DNA of 44,060 nucleotides, from IMG/VR virus record IMGVR_UViG_3300005538_000006, positions 1 to 44,060 of that record. One strand, written 5' to 3'. Source of the DNA: a virus. The position numbers and the translations under genes were made by a program. Position 1 is the stretch's first letter. Each line of letters starts with the position of its first letter. This document shows positions 1 to 8,051 of the stretch, one piece after another. The notes under the pieces were generated by a model. That model did no database searches and was not told the DNA's origin. It saw only the letters and a list, made by a program, of their open reading frames with translations.

Positions 1-80
1 GCACGTCGTAGATCGCCCCGCTCTCGTCGTAGCCCTTGAACGTCGCTGTAGGCGCTGCTGCGGCGTCCGGCAGCGAGGCG
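1..80. repeat. Terminal direct repeat, left copy
   Basis: These 80 bases are identical to 43981-44060. The reading frame of the giant minus-strand gene runs in phase through the junction, which supports a circular map of 43,980 bp. An 80-base overlap is a usual size for an assembly overlap; a genuine short terminal redundancy is the alternative. Confidence 0.95.
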
Positions 81-2155
81 GCCTCCCCCTCGATCGGCGC
101 GGCGATCGGCTCAGAGGCGGCCACGTCGCCAGCGGCCGCGGGCACCGGCGCGACCTCCGACGTTCCACGTGCCACATCCGGCTCGGCTGCAGCCTGCACG
201 CGGATCCCGCGCTCCGCGTAGACCATCGCCGGGTCGACGCCGGCGTCCGCCGCCATCTGCCCGAAGCCGGCGCGCACGAGCGCCGCGTGATCCTCGGCGA
301 CGTCCGGCGCGAGGCCGGCGGCGGTCTGTGTGTCAACGAGCACCTGGTGCGCCTGCTCGAGCGCGGAGGGCGGAGGGTTCTGGGCTGGAGGCTCGGCGGC
401 CTTCTGCTTCTCCTCCTCGAGCCACGCCGCCGACTCGCGCGCATTCATGGCGGTCGGATCGTTCAGCCGGAGTTCCTGCTGGAAGAACGCATCGTCGGCC
501 GCCGGCAGCCGCGTCAGGTAGTCGGCCGGCGTGATCGGGAGGTCCGTGCTCGTCTGCTGCGCCCGATCGTAGGCGCCGGGATCGCCAGTCAATCGGGCGG
601 CCGCGGCCTTCGGGTCCTCGCCCTTCGATCGCGCGTAGTCCTCCAGGCTGGCGAGCGGGAGGTAGTGCGTCGTGTCGGGCGCGGCTTGCTCGAGGAACGC
701 GCGGAACGCGGTCGGGGACCGGGCGGCGAGCTTCGACTGCTCGGCGCCTTCCCGCAGCGCCTGGAGGACGACGGGGCCGTGCTGGGCCTGCTGCGCCCGC
801 GTCGCGTCGTACTGCTTCGCGGCGCCGAGCGCGCCGACGAGCGCGAAGCTCTGCACGCCCTCGAGCGCCGCCTGTCCCACCTCGGCCGTCGCCGCGCCGA
901 GGGTGGTCGGGACGGTGGGCGCGCTTGAGGCGGACTTCGCCAGCTCGCCGCCCGCGATGCTGACCGTCTTCATCGCGGCATTGAGGCCGGCGCCTTCCGC
1001 GATGGCGCCGGTGAAGCTCAGGCCCGCGTCGGCCAGGGCGCTCACGAAGCTGGGATTGCGCAACGCCGCCGTGATGGCGACGCGCCCCGCCGCGCCGGTC
1101 AACTTCTCCGCGCCGGGGATCGCCATCCGCACGAGCTTTCCGCCGACGACCATGAAGCCCGTGTTGACGACGCCGGTGAGAATGGCCGCCATGCGCGCGG
1201 CGTTCGGGTCGATGGGTCGGCCGGTCGCGTCCGTGATCGCGGCGTACTGGTCGTAGCTCGATCCGATCTCCGTCAGGACCGCCGTCTTGCCGAGGCCGTA
1301 CAGTTCGCCGCCTTCGTACCCCGCTTGCGCGCCTTCGATGGCGCCGGCCGCGGTGCCCGGTCCCGGGACGACGGACCCGATCGCCGCGCCGACCGCCGTC
1401 CCGAGCGCCGCGCCGACCACGGCGTACGGCGACGAGCTGGCCGCGAAGGTGAGGAGTCCCATCCCTTTCGTGAGCGCGCCCTTGAACCACGAGTTGCCGG
1501 CGCCGAGATCGGCGTCGCGATCGGCGGCGATCTTCGTGCTCGCCATCTCATCGCGATCGGCCTGGGTCAGCGGGACGCCGAGCACGTCGTAGGCGCGCAG
1601 CGTGGCGTAGCGTTGCTGGTTGAGGGTGCCGCTGATGGCGCGCGCCGGCATGTCGCGCAACCACTTGGCCTGTTGCAGCGTCCAGTCGAGCGCGCCGAGC
1701 TGCGGGAGATCGTCGTGGGCGACGGCGGCGTTGGCCGGATCGGCGATGAAGCTCGCGACCGCCGGCGTGTCGCGATGAATCTGATCGAACGGCACGGCCT
1801 GGATCGCCGCGCGTTTCTTGATCGCGTCGTAGTTGCGGCCGACGATGTCCGCCGAGATCCCGGTCTGCGTCGAGAGCCGCTGAATGTCGGCGGCGCGATC
1901 GGGCGGCGTGCCGGCGTCGGTCGCCTGCACGACCGAGGTCCGCAGCGCCTGAGTGCGCCCGGCGTCCTGCTCCTGAAACATCTGGTCATAGGCGTTCGGC
2001 GTGGCGGGCGAATTTATACCGGTCGGTGAATTTATACCGGTCGGTATAATTTGTCCCGGTTCCGTCGCGCCTTTGTCAGGTGACAATGCCGGCTGTGGCG
2101 GCGCGGCTTGCTCCGGGTCGAGCTGCTCGACGCCAGGGTCCTCGACGGCGTCCAT
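1..2155 (-). CDS. Giant ejection (internal virion) protein, N-terminal 718 codons
   Basis: This is the 5' part of a gene that continues across the map junction into 38282-43980, giving about 2,617 aa in all. The ATG at 2155 lies just after the TAG stop (2158-2156) of the preceding ejection protein. The N-terminus is acidic and proline-rich and holds a duplicated hexapeptide (PTGINS) coded by an 18-bp tandem repeat. Residues about 240-300 form a glycine/alanine-rich segment (AAIGSVVPGPGTAAGA) of the glycine-zipper type that could insert in a membrane. Residues about 540-718 are low-complexity Ala/Pro/Glu. Large ejection proteins (T7 gp16, epsilon15 gp17) are known to enter the host envelope with the DNA. 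The position after two other ejection-type genes and before the lysis genes fits that role. The function of the N-terminal part itself is inferred. Confidence 0.85.
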   Translation of the reverse strand, partial: MDAVEDPGVEQLDPEQAAPPQPALSPDKGATEPGQIIPTGINSPTGINSPATPNAYDQMFQEQDAGRTQALRTSVVQATDAGTPPDRAADIQRLSTQTGISADIVGRNYDAIKKRAAIQAVPFDQIHRDTPAVASFIADPANAAVAHDDLPQLGALDWTLQQAKWLRDMPARAISGTLNQQRYATLRAYDVLGVPLTQADRDEMASTKIAADRDADLGAGNSWFKGALTKGMGLLTFAASSSPYAVVGAALGTAVGAAIGSVVPGPGTAAGAIEGAQAGYEGGELYGLGKTAVLTEIGSSYDQYAAITDATGRPIDPNAARMAAILTGVVNTGFMVVGGKLVRMAIPGAEKLTGAAGRVAITAALRNPSFVSALADAGLSFTGAIAEGAGLNAAMKTVSIAGGELAKSASSAPTVPTTLGAATAEVGQAALEGVQSFALVGALGAAKQYDATRAQQAQHGPVVLQALREGAEQSKLAARSPTAFRAFLEQAAPDTTHYLPLASLEDYARSKGEDPKAAAARLTGDPGAYDRAQQTSTDLPITPADYLTRLPAADDAFFQQELRLNDPTAMNARESAAWLEEEKQKAAEPPAQNPPPSALEQAHQVLVDTQTAAGLAPDVAEDHAALVRAGFGQMAADAGVDPAMVYAERGIRVQAAAEPDVARGTSEVAPVPAAAGDVAASEPIAAPIEGEAASLPDAAAAPTATFKGYDESGAIYDV
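2010..2045. repeat. 18-bp tandem duplication inside the giant gene
   Basis: Two perfect copies of GAATTTATACCGGTCGGT lie head to tail (2010-2027 and 2028-2045), followed by a degenerate third. The unit is AT-rich compared with its surroundings. Its length is a multiple of three, so each copy adds the hexapeptide PTGINS without breaking the frame. Confidence 0.9.
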
Positions 2156-3892
2156 CTACTTCGGCTTTCGCAGCTGCATCTGCTGGTAGGCATCGAGGAT
2201 CGTGGCGTCGCTCACGGCGCGGCCGCTGCGCTGCAGGGCGCTCGTGATCTGCAGCTTGTCGGCCGCCGGCACGTCGGCGATCGTCAGGTTGATCGTGCTC
2301 GCGGTCTTGTCGCTGAAGCCGGAGAGCGGCACGCCGGAGAACGGCACGACGGCCCACCAGGAGCCGGGTGTCGTGTGCGAGGCCGACAGGATCTTGTCGA
2401 GCTGCGCCTGAATGTCGACGTCCGTCGCTTTCTTCCCGGTGAGCGTTTCGAGGTCCGTCACGTTCTGGCGGAGCATGGTGCGGAGCGTCGCGTTGGCTTT
2501 CCCCTGCGGCGTGTTCGGCTTCGCGGTCGGGTCGAGCCCGAAGCGCACGAGCGAGTCGTTGACCATCTGCGTCGAGACGGTGAACGGCGCGAGCACGCGA
2601 TTCGCCGCCGCGGTGTCGCCCTTGCGCACCGAGAGCTGCAGGTCCGCCAGGTGTTTGAAGTCCGCGTCGTCGAGCTTCCCGCGGTCGGCCAGGAGGTTGC
2701 GCGCCGCGAACGCGGTCGGATCCTTCCCGGCTTCGTCAATGCGTGCGTAGAACGTGGCCGGATCCGTTTCGACCTTGTCGCCCTTACTGAGCGTCTTCGC
2801 GTAGGACGACAGCGCCGGCATGTGCTGCGCGAGCGTCGCCTGCACGGAGGGTGGGATCGTCGTAAGGTCCCCGCCGCTTTTCGTCAGCGCGTCGTACGAT
2901 TGCGTGAGGAGCGTCTCGGTCTGCTGATGCTCGGCCTGGACCTTCAGCCCGTTCGCGTGCTCGATGCGCGACTCGACCACCTCGCGCACCTTGTCGGGGA
3001 ACTGCTTGGCCTGCTCGAGCTGCTCGGCGAGCGTCCCGCCCTTGCCGATGATCGTGTCGGCTTCCTGAATCCCCGTGCTCTTGGCCTGGCCGACCTGGAG
3101 CGCCTTCTCGATGGCGCCGAGCGCGTCGCCCTTGATGAGCGATTTCGTTTCGTCGAAGTACGCCTTCGCGCTGGCCGTCTGCCCGTTGTCGAGCAGCCGC
3201 CCGATCACGCCGGTCAACGTCGCCGTCTGGAAGTTCTCGACCTTCTGCTGTAGCACCTCAGGCGACCAGCCCTGACGCGGCGCCGCCGCCTTGAGCGCGT
3301 CGACGCCTTCGCCCAGCGCCTGGCCGACGCGGCCCGGATCCTGCGCGTTGGCCGCCGCCTCGTTCTGCTTGTTGTCGCTGAAGGCGGCGACCGTCTGCGC
3401 GTCGTACTCCTGGAGTTGGCCGGAGGCGTGCCGCTCGAGGTCGAGGTTCAGCCCTTGCCGTTCGTTGTCGCGGAGTTTCTGGAACGCGAGCTTCTGCTTG
3501 TCGTTGGTCAGGCCGTCCGCGATCGCGTCCGCCGCGTCGTCGAATTGTCCGAGGACGGGATCGACGTTGCCGACCGCGGCCTTCCCTTTCACGTTCAAGG
3601 CGCCGCTCGTCGGATCCCACAGCAGGCCCGTCTTCGCGTCGAGCAGTTGGTTGTGCGCGTCGAGCGTCGCGACCTGATCGGCCTGGGCCGACGCGGTCTG
3701 CATCGCATCGAGCGCGTGCCCCGCGATCGTTGCGCCTTCCTGGCCGAGGCTCGCGATCTCGGTGTCCTGCCGGGCGTTCGCGAGATCGAGGCCTGCGCCT
3801 TCGGAGTCCGGCGTCTCGGCCGCGGATTTGCGCACGCCGGGGATCAGCGTCGCGTCGACTTTGCGGGCGCCGTAGAGGGAGACGGTCGGCAT
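2156..3892 (-). CDS. Ejection / internal virion protein, 578 aa
   Basis: A 578-aa mostly alpha-helical protein rich in Ala, Gln, Asp and Lys, without signal peptide or clear membrane segment. The N-terminus (MPTVSLYGARKVDATLIPGV) resembles the start of many podoviral internal core proteins. It sits between the 183-aa gp14-like protein and the giant ejection protein, the usual place of the second of three ejection proteins (T7 gp15, epsilon15 gp16). A moderately hydrophobic stretch near residues 510-535 (SWWAVVPFSGVPLSG) is the only notable non-helical part. The ATG at 3892 is 4 bases after the upstream gene's coding region. I assign the role from position and composition; no catalytic motif is visible. 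Confidence 0.75.
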   Translation of the reverse strand: MPTVSLYGARKVDATLIPGVRKSAAETPDSEGAGLDLANARQDTEIASLGQEGATIAGHALDAMQTASAQADQVATLDAHNQLLDAKTGLLWDPTSGALNVKGKAAVGNVDPVLGQFDDAADAIADGLTNDKQKLAFQKLRDNERQGLNLDLERHASGQLQEYDAQTVAAFSDNKQNEAAANAQDPGRVGQALGEGVDALKAAAPRQGWSPEVLQQKVENFQTATLTGVIGRLLDNGQTASAKAYFDETKSLIKGDALGAIEKALQVGQAKSTGIQEADTIIGKGGTLAEQLEQAKQFPDKVREVVESRIEHANGLKVQAEHQQTETLLTQSYDALTKSGGDLTTIPPSVQATLAQHMPALSSYAKTLSKGDKVETDPATFYARIDEAGKDPTAFAARNLLADRGKLDDADFKHLADLQLSVRKGDTAAANRVLAPFTVSTQMVNDSLVRFGLDPTAKPNTPQGKANATLRTMLRQNVTDLETLTGKKATDVDIQAQLDKILSASHTTPGSWWAVVPFSGVPLSGFSDKTASTINLTIADVPAADKLQITSALQRSGRAVSDATILDAYQQMQLRKPK

Positions 3893-3895
3893 GAT

Positions 3896-4447
3896 CTACG
3901 TTCCGTATCCGTACTTCTTGCCGAGGATGGAGGCCGCGCCGCCGATGAGCGTCCCGGCTGCAGCGAGGTTCGCGGTCCCGGCCGCGGCCGATCCCGCCGC
4001 TGCGTCATACACACCCGTCTTGCGGGCGATGTCGGCGGAGGTCCGCAGGTCCTGCGCCTGCACCTGAAACCCCCAGGCCGTGCGCGCCGCGTTGTTCTTG
4101 ATCTGCAGCGCGTCGAGCTCGCCCGTGTACGCCGCGTCCGCCTGGACATCGACCGCGGAGCCGAACCCGACGTCGACGTTGTTGGCCGAGATGCCCGCGC
4201 GCTGCGCGCCGATGGCGCCGCGGATCTGGGTCCGGAACGTGTCCGCGTCCTGCTGGCCCTTCTCGACGGCGTCCTTCGCCTGGAGGTCCGCGACGCTCGC
4301 GTTGTAGTCGGCGAGATCCGCCTGGCTGTTCGCGGCGGCCTGCTGCGCGTCGCCGGCCGCCTGTTGCGCCTGGCCGGCCTTGTGTTGGGCGTACGCCGAG
4401 ACAGCCGTCGAGAGGAGCCCCACGCCGATGACGGCGCCTACCGGCAT
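3896..4447 (-). CDS. Internal virion protein, T7 gp14-like, 183 aa
   Basis: The protein begins with a short hydrophobic segment (MPVGAVIGVGLLSTAVSAYA), followed by an Ala/Gln-rich helical region and then a pattern common to gp14-type internal virion proteins: 'RGAIGAQRAGISANNVDVGF' and repeated Ala-rich helices, ending in a Gly/Ala tail. Such proteins are ejected first and form an outer-membrane channel in T7. I chose the ATG at 4447 (AGGTG upstream) rather than an ORF start at 4561, because the extra N-terminal residues are Arg-rich shadow of the upstream gene. It overlaps that gene by 10 bases, in keeping with coupled translation of the ejection genes. Confidence 0.8.
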   Translation of the reverse strand: MPVGAVIGVGLLSTAVSAYAQHKAGQAQQAAGDAQQAAANSQADLADYNASVADLQAKDAVEKGQQDADTFRTQIRGAIGAQRAGISANNVDVGFGSAVDVQADAAYTGELDALQIKNNAARTAWGFQVQAQDLRTSADIARKTGVYDAAAGSAAAGTANLAAAGTLIGGAASILGKKYGYGT

Positions 4448-5211
4448 CGCAGCACCTCGAATCCACCAGCGGAGGCCTCGACGAGCGCGTCCTGCACGTC
4501 GAGCACGATCGGTCGGGTCCGGACGAGGACGATCGGCGCGTACTGCGTGCAGCCCGCCCACACGTTATAAAAACGGACGGCCTTCTCGGGATTGCCAGCC
4601 TGCACCATCAGGACGACGGCGCCGACGATCGCGTCATGGACCGGGTCGTCCGCGTGGGTCGGAAGCGGCGAGCCCGCGGCGGCCTTCGCGTCGGCGAGCT
4701 GCGTATGAAACCACGCGCCGAGCGGCGCGGTCGTCGGCGACTTCAGGGCCCAGCGTTCGATCGGGAGCGCGAAGAACTCCGCCGTGACGGGCGTCCCGCC
4801 GGTCCACGGGATCGCGATCGTGAACCGCGATTCAAACCCGGCCTTGCGCGCGGCGAACGCCGCCGGCCGATGCGCGCACGGGACGGTCGTCCGCCCTTCG
4901 GTGCAGTCGGTCGCGCTGAACATATAGTCGGCGACCGCCTGCATCGCGTCGAACGCCTCGGCGCCGCGGCCCTCGGGGAGAAAGAGCGAATGCACGTCGT
5001 ACCGCCCCGAGCCCAGGGCGAGACACAGGATCCCGCCGTGATCGGTTTCGAAGCAGACGTTGAGCGGATCCTGGATGAGCGGCGTCAGATCGAGCGCGCC
5101 GTCGCCGCCGATCGTCGGGCGCACCTCGGGGTCGTTGACGACGACGGTCAACCGCGCGCCGTCGAGCGTGCGGCGCACCGGGCGCGTGGAGGCGGGCGGG
5201 ACGTGGATCAT
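4438..5211 (-). CDS. Virion-associated protein of unknown fold, 257 aa
   Basis: The start is the ATG at 5211, inside an ATGA overlap with the staple gene; a longer ORF upstream is only Arg-rich shadow. The protein is globular and mixed alpha/beta, with several aromatic and Cys residues (CTEGRTTVPC near the middle, WAGCTQYAPIV near the C-terminus). I do not recognise the family. Its place between the capsid staple and the first ejection protein suggests a structural or internal virion protein. No signal peptide or membrane segment is seen. Confidence 0.75.
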   Translation of the reverse strand: MIHVPPASTRPVRRTLDGARLTVVVNDPEVRPTIGGDGALDLTPLIQDPLNVCFETDHGGILCLALGSGRYDVHSLFLPEGRGAEAFDAMQAVADYMFSATDCTEGRTTVPCAHRPAAFAARKAGFESRFTIAIPWTGGTPVTAEFFALPIERWALKSPTTAPLGAWFHTQLADAKAAAGSPLPTHADDPVHDAIVGAVVLMVQAGNPEKAVRFYNVWAGCTQYAPIVLVRTRPIVLDVQDALVEASAGGFEVLRCR

Positions 5212-5549
5212 TCGCCCTTGTCGTACAGGGCGCTCGCGGCCGACGCCGCTTTCTTCGCGCCGTCCTCGAGGCAGCAGTCGGTGATCTGCAGGCCGACGTT
5301 CTGCCGCGCGTCCTGGCCCTGGCTCTCGTTGCTCGAGAGCGACGTCACTTCCACCTTCGCGATCAGCGTCAACGTCGCGCCGACCGTGAAGTCCTTGATG
5401 TCCCAGCCGAGTTTCTCGAGCGCGTCGTCGTCGAGGGAAATCGCCATCCCCCACGGGTACAGCGGGCCCTCGGTCGCGAACGTCGACGGCTGATCCAGCT
5501 TGGCGTCGCGGTCGCCCTTCGCGATTTTCATGCTCACGAGCTTCGCCAT
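5208..5549 (-). CDS. Capsid staple protein, epsilon15 gp10-like
   Basis: At 113 aa this is close to the roughly 111 aa of epsilon15 gp10, which is known to staple neighbouring gp7 capsomers. The order of motifs fits the annotated 'capsid staple' family: an N-terminal 'MAKLVSMKIAKGD', then 'YPWGMAISLDDDALEKLG', then a beta-rich part (VGATLTLIAKVEVTSLSSNE) and 'VGLQITDCCLE'. GGAGG lies 7 bases before the ATG at 5549. It lies downstream of the nozzle gene rather than next to the capsid gene. The family call rests on remembered sequence resemblance and length, not on an alignment. Confidence 0.8.
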   Translation of the reverse strand: MAKLVSMKIAKGDRDAKLDQPSTFATEGPLYPWGMAISLDDDALEKLGWDIKDFTVGATLTLIAKVEVTSLSSNESQGQDARQNVGLQITDCCLEDGAKKAASAASALYDKGE

Positions 5550-5552
5550 CGG

Positions 5553-7850
5553 TCAGCCTCCGAGTTCCACGTTGGGCATCAAGCCGAGCACCGTCAACGG
5601 CAGCGGATCGGTCTGCCGGATGAAGACATGGCCGTAGTCGTTGTAGCTGGCCGGGATCGTGATCTCCTGCTGCCCGGTGTAGGACACGCCCGCCTGGCCG
5701 ACCTCGTAGGGCTTGAGCTTGTGCGGCACGAGGCGCGTCGAATCCGGTCCCGCCGAGAACGTCCGCACGGAGTGCTCGAGCAACAGCGACACGGACCCGA
5801 CGCGCTTCTTCTTGTCGCGCACGGCGGCCCCCGCGACGTCGAGGTCGAGCGTCTCAATCTCCGCAAAGCGAATCGGGAGCCCGGCATGCACGATCGTCGA
5901 GGCCGGCAGCACCGCGGCGATCGTCCCGCCGAGGACCGTGAAGCTCGGGGCCTGGAGACTGGCGGGATCGCCATTGAAGACGACGACCCCGTCGCAGACG
6001 ACCGCGACGACCTGACCCTCGAGATGATCGAGCCCGGCGATCGTCGTGACGGTGGGCGGCCCGGTGTAGGTGAGGCCGGCGTCGAGGAAGAAACTGTCGG
6101 CGTTGAAATCGACGATGAGGCGCGGGGCGAGCCGCTCAATATAACGCACGAACGCCCCGCCGATCGTGCGACGCACCAGAACATAGAGCGCGTCCTCCGT
6201 GAACTCCGGCACCACGCAGACGTCTTCGAACAAGCCGCCGGCGCCGGTGTCATGGCGCGACCAGCCCCACACGTCCTGCTCGGGGATGTAGGAGAGGCCG
6301 AGCAGCGTCCCGTCCGATCGGATCGTCCAGATGATCGAGTGCGGCGTTTGCTGGAAGTCGACGCGGTCGATCGTGAAGCCGTCGAAGAGATGCGCCGCAA
6401 AGAGCGTCAGGTCCTTGCCGCTCAGGCCGGCGGTGCCGCCCGCTTGCGCTTGATCGAACCCGAGGTCGCGCAGGATCGTTTGCCGCGCCTGGACGTACAG
6501 GATCTTGTCGCCGACGATCACGTGACGGATGGTGCTCACGCCGGCGTAACCCTGTTGCTGCGCGTCGATGCTGTTCGGGCTCAAGGGCACATTCACCGGC
6601 CCGTTGAGCGTCGGCGCGCCCGCGACGGTCCACTCGCCGCCGCCGGTCAGGACGACCAGGGCGCGCAGCCCGATCAGGTGCCGGACCGGGTTGTGCTGGT
6701 TGCCGGCCATCCGGAACGTAATCGCGTCGTCGTCCTGGAGCGGGCTCGAGATGTTGAAATTGCTCACGAGCCCGATGCGCGAGCCCCAGACGCCATCACT
6801 GACGCTCGGCGTGTTCGCGAAGAACCGGCGTTGCTGGTAGTAGCCGGCGGTTGCCGGGTAGTCGTTCGCGCCGAACGCGTCCTTGAACATCACGCGCGGG
6901 ATCGGCGGCGTGCGCGTGAAGTCGGGATCGTCGCCGACGTCGTTGAAGGTCACGCCGCCGGTCGTCGTGCCGAGGTACCCGAAGACGCCGTTGCCGAACG
7001 GGTCGACATACACGTCGTACGTCGTCGGGATCGCGCCGCCGGGCAGCAGGCCAATGTCGACGGGCGCCGTCCACGTCAGGACGTTGGGCGCAGTCGGTGT
7101 CGGGGCCAGGATGTTCGTGACCTGCGCGATGGCGGAGGGCCCGGACTCTTCGCCGGTCGCATCATCGCGGGACGTGACGATGTAGGTGTAGCTAAGCGTG
7201 CCCGCCGCGCCCGGCGTGATCAGGATGCCGGTCGGCGGTCCAATCATCGGGACGGTCGGCACCTGGCGAATCACCCACGAGACCAACGTGCCATCGACCA
7301 GGTTGATCAGCTCGTAGGGCGCGACGAGCTGTGACGTCATGGTGATCGTCGTCCCGCTCTGGACCCAGGCGAACCCGGCATTCCCGAACGGCGTCGGGAG
7401 CTCGAGGATGTCGTCGGGCATCGCGTACCAGTACGTCGCGTTGGGCGGCGCCGTCGCCGTGTTGCGCTTGATGGCGTAGTAGTTCACGCCGCCGCTCGAG
7501 ACGATGTCGCCCGGGTTGTTGAAGATCGCCCCGTCGTACGCGACGACGCCGGTCAGCCGCACGAGCGCGCCGTTGTGGTAGAAGCGCAGGTAGTGCGGGC
7601 CCGCCTCGATCAGGCACGAGGCGCCGTCGACCGCCGAGACGTAGCGCAGGAGGAACGTGTCGGTCGCGCTGGTCTTCGTCGTCGCGACGTAGCGGAAGCC
7701 GGGCCGGTTCGCCACGCCGCCGTGCCGGAGGATGAGGAAGTTGCGACAGGTCCGCAGGCCGGTCTGATACTTCGCCTCGTCGGCGCGCGCGGCCAGGGCG
7801 GGCGCCAGCTCGCCGCCCGAAAACGCCCGCTGAATGGTCGTCTGGCCCAT
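5553..7850 (-). CDS. Tail tubular protein B / nozzle (gp12-like), 765 aa
   Basis: The N-terminus (TIQRAFSGGELAPALAARAD, then LRTCRNFLILRHGGVANRPG) is the hallmark of the podoviral nozzle family, which caps the short tail below the adaptor ring (T7 gp12). The rest is beta-rich, with a fibronectin-like stretch around residues 200-290 (Thr/Pro-rich, SYTYIVTSRDDATGEESGP), typical of long versions of this family. The start ATG at 7850 directly follows the stop of the 66-aa gene. It belongs to the tail block together with the adaptor fusion upstream. Confidence 0.88.
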   Translation of the reverse strand: MGQTTIQRAFSGGELAPALAARADEAKYQTGLRTCRNFLILRHGGVANRPGFRYVATTKTSATDTFLLRYVSAVDGASCLIEAGPHYLRFYHNGALVRLTGVVAYDGAIFNNPGDIVSSGGVNYYAIKRNTATAPPNATYWYAMPDDILELPTPFGNAGFAWVQSGTTITMTSQLVAPYELINLVDGTLVSWVIRQVPTVPMIGPPTGILITPGAAGTLSYTYIVTSRDDATGEESGPSAIAQVTNILAPTPTAPNVLTWTAPVDIGLLPGGAIPTTYDVYVDPFGNGVFGYLGTTTGGVTFNDVGDDPDFTRTPPIPRVMFKDAFGANDYPATAGYYQQRRFFANTPSVSDGVWGSRIGLVSNFNISSPLQDDDAITFRMAGNQHNPVRHLIGLRALVVLTGGGEWTVAGAPTLNGPVNVPLSPNSIDAQQQGYAGVSTIRHVIVGDKILYVQARQTILRDLGFDQAQAGGTAGLSGKDLTLFAAHLFDGFTIDRVDFQQTPHSIIWTIRSDGTLLGLSYIPEQDVWGWSRHDTGAGGLFEDVCVVPEFTEDALYVLVRRTIGGAFVRYIERLAPRLIVDFNADSFFLDAGLTYTGPPTVTTIAGLDHLEGQVVAVVCDGVVVFNGDPASLQAPSFTVLGGTIAAVLPASTIVHAGLPIRFAEIETLDLDVAGAAVRDKKKRVGSVSLLLEHSVRTFSAGPDSTRLVPHKLKPYEVGQAGVSYTGQQEITIPASYNDYGHVFIRQTDPLPLTVLGLMPNVELGG

Positions 7851-8051
7851 TTAGTTCGCGCCCCGCGTCTCGTCGGTCAGGATCGCGAGCTCGCGCAGCG
7901 TCAGGTCGTCGAGTGGCGAGCCGGCCTCGAGCGAGAAGCCCAGCGCTTCGCAGCGGTCGAGAATGTCGGCGATGCGTTCGCTGCTGAACAGCTCGACGTC
8001 GCGCAGCACGAGCTCCGGAATGATCTTGAGCGTCGGCAGTTCGCCGTTCAT
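7851..8051 (-). CDS. Small protein between adaptor and nozzle, 66 aa
   Basis: ATG at 8051 overlaps the stop of the adaptor fusion gene as ATGA, and the TAA stop touches the nozzle start, so the three genes are probably coupled. The protein is acidic and helical (SERIADILDRCEALGFSLE). Codon use is normal for the genome, and the larger frame upstream of this ATG is shadow. The function is unknown; a minor tail or chaperone role is possible from position only. Confidence 0.75.
   Translation of the reverse strand: MNGELPTLKIIPELVLRDVELFSSERIADILDRCEALGFSLEAGSPLDDLTLRELAILTDETRGAN

Noticed and set aside
333-1490. Long Arg-rich ORF on the minus strand, and many similar ones on both strands (for example 9699-11593 plus strand region)
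   Set aside because: They are frame shadows of GC-rich coding sequence: Arg/Ala/Pro-rich, no ribosome sites, and fully overlapping genes with recognisable domains.
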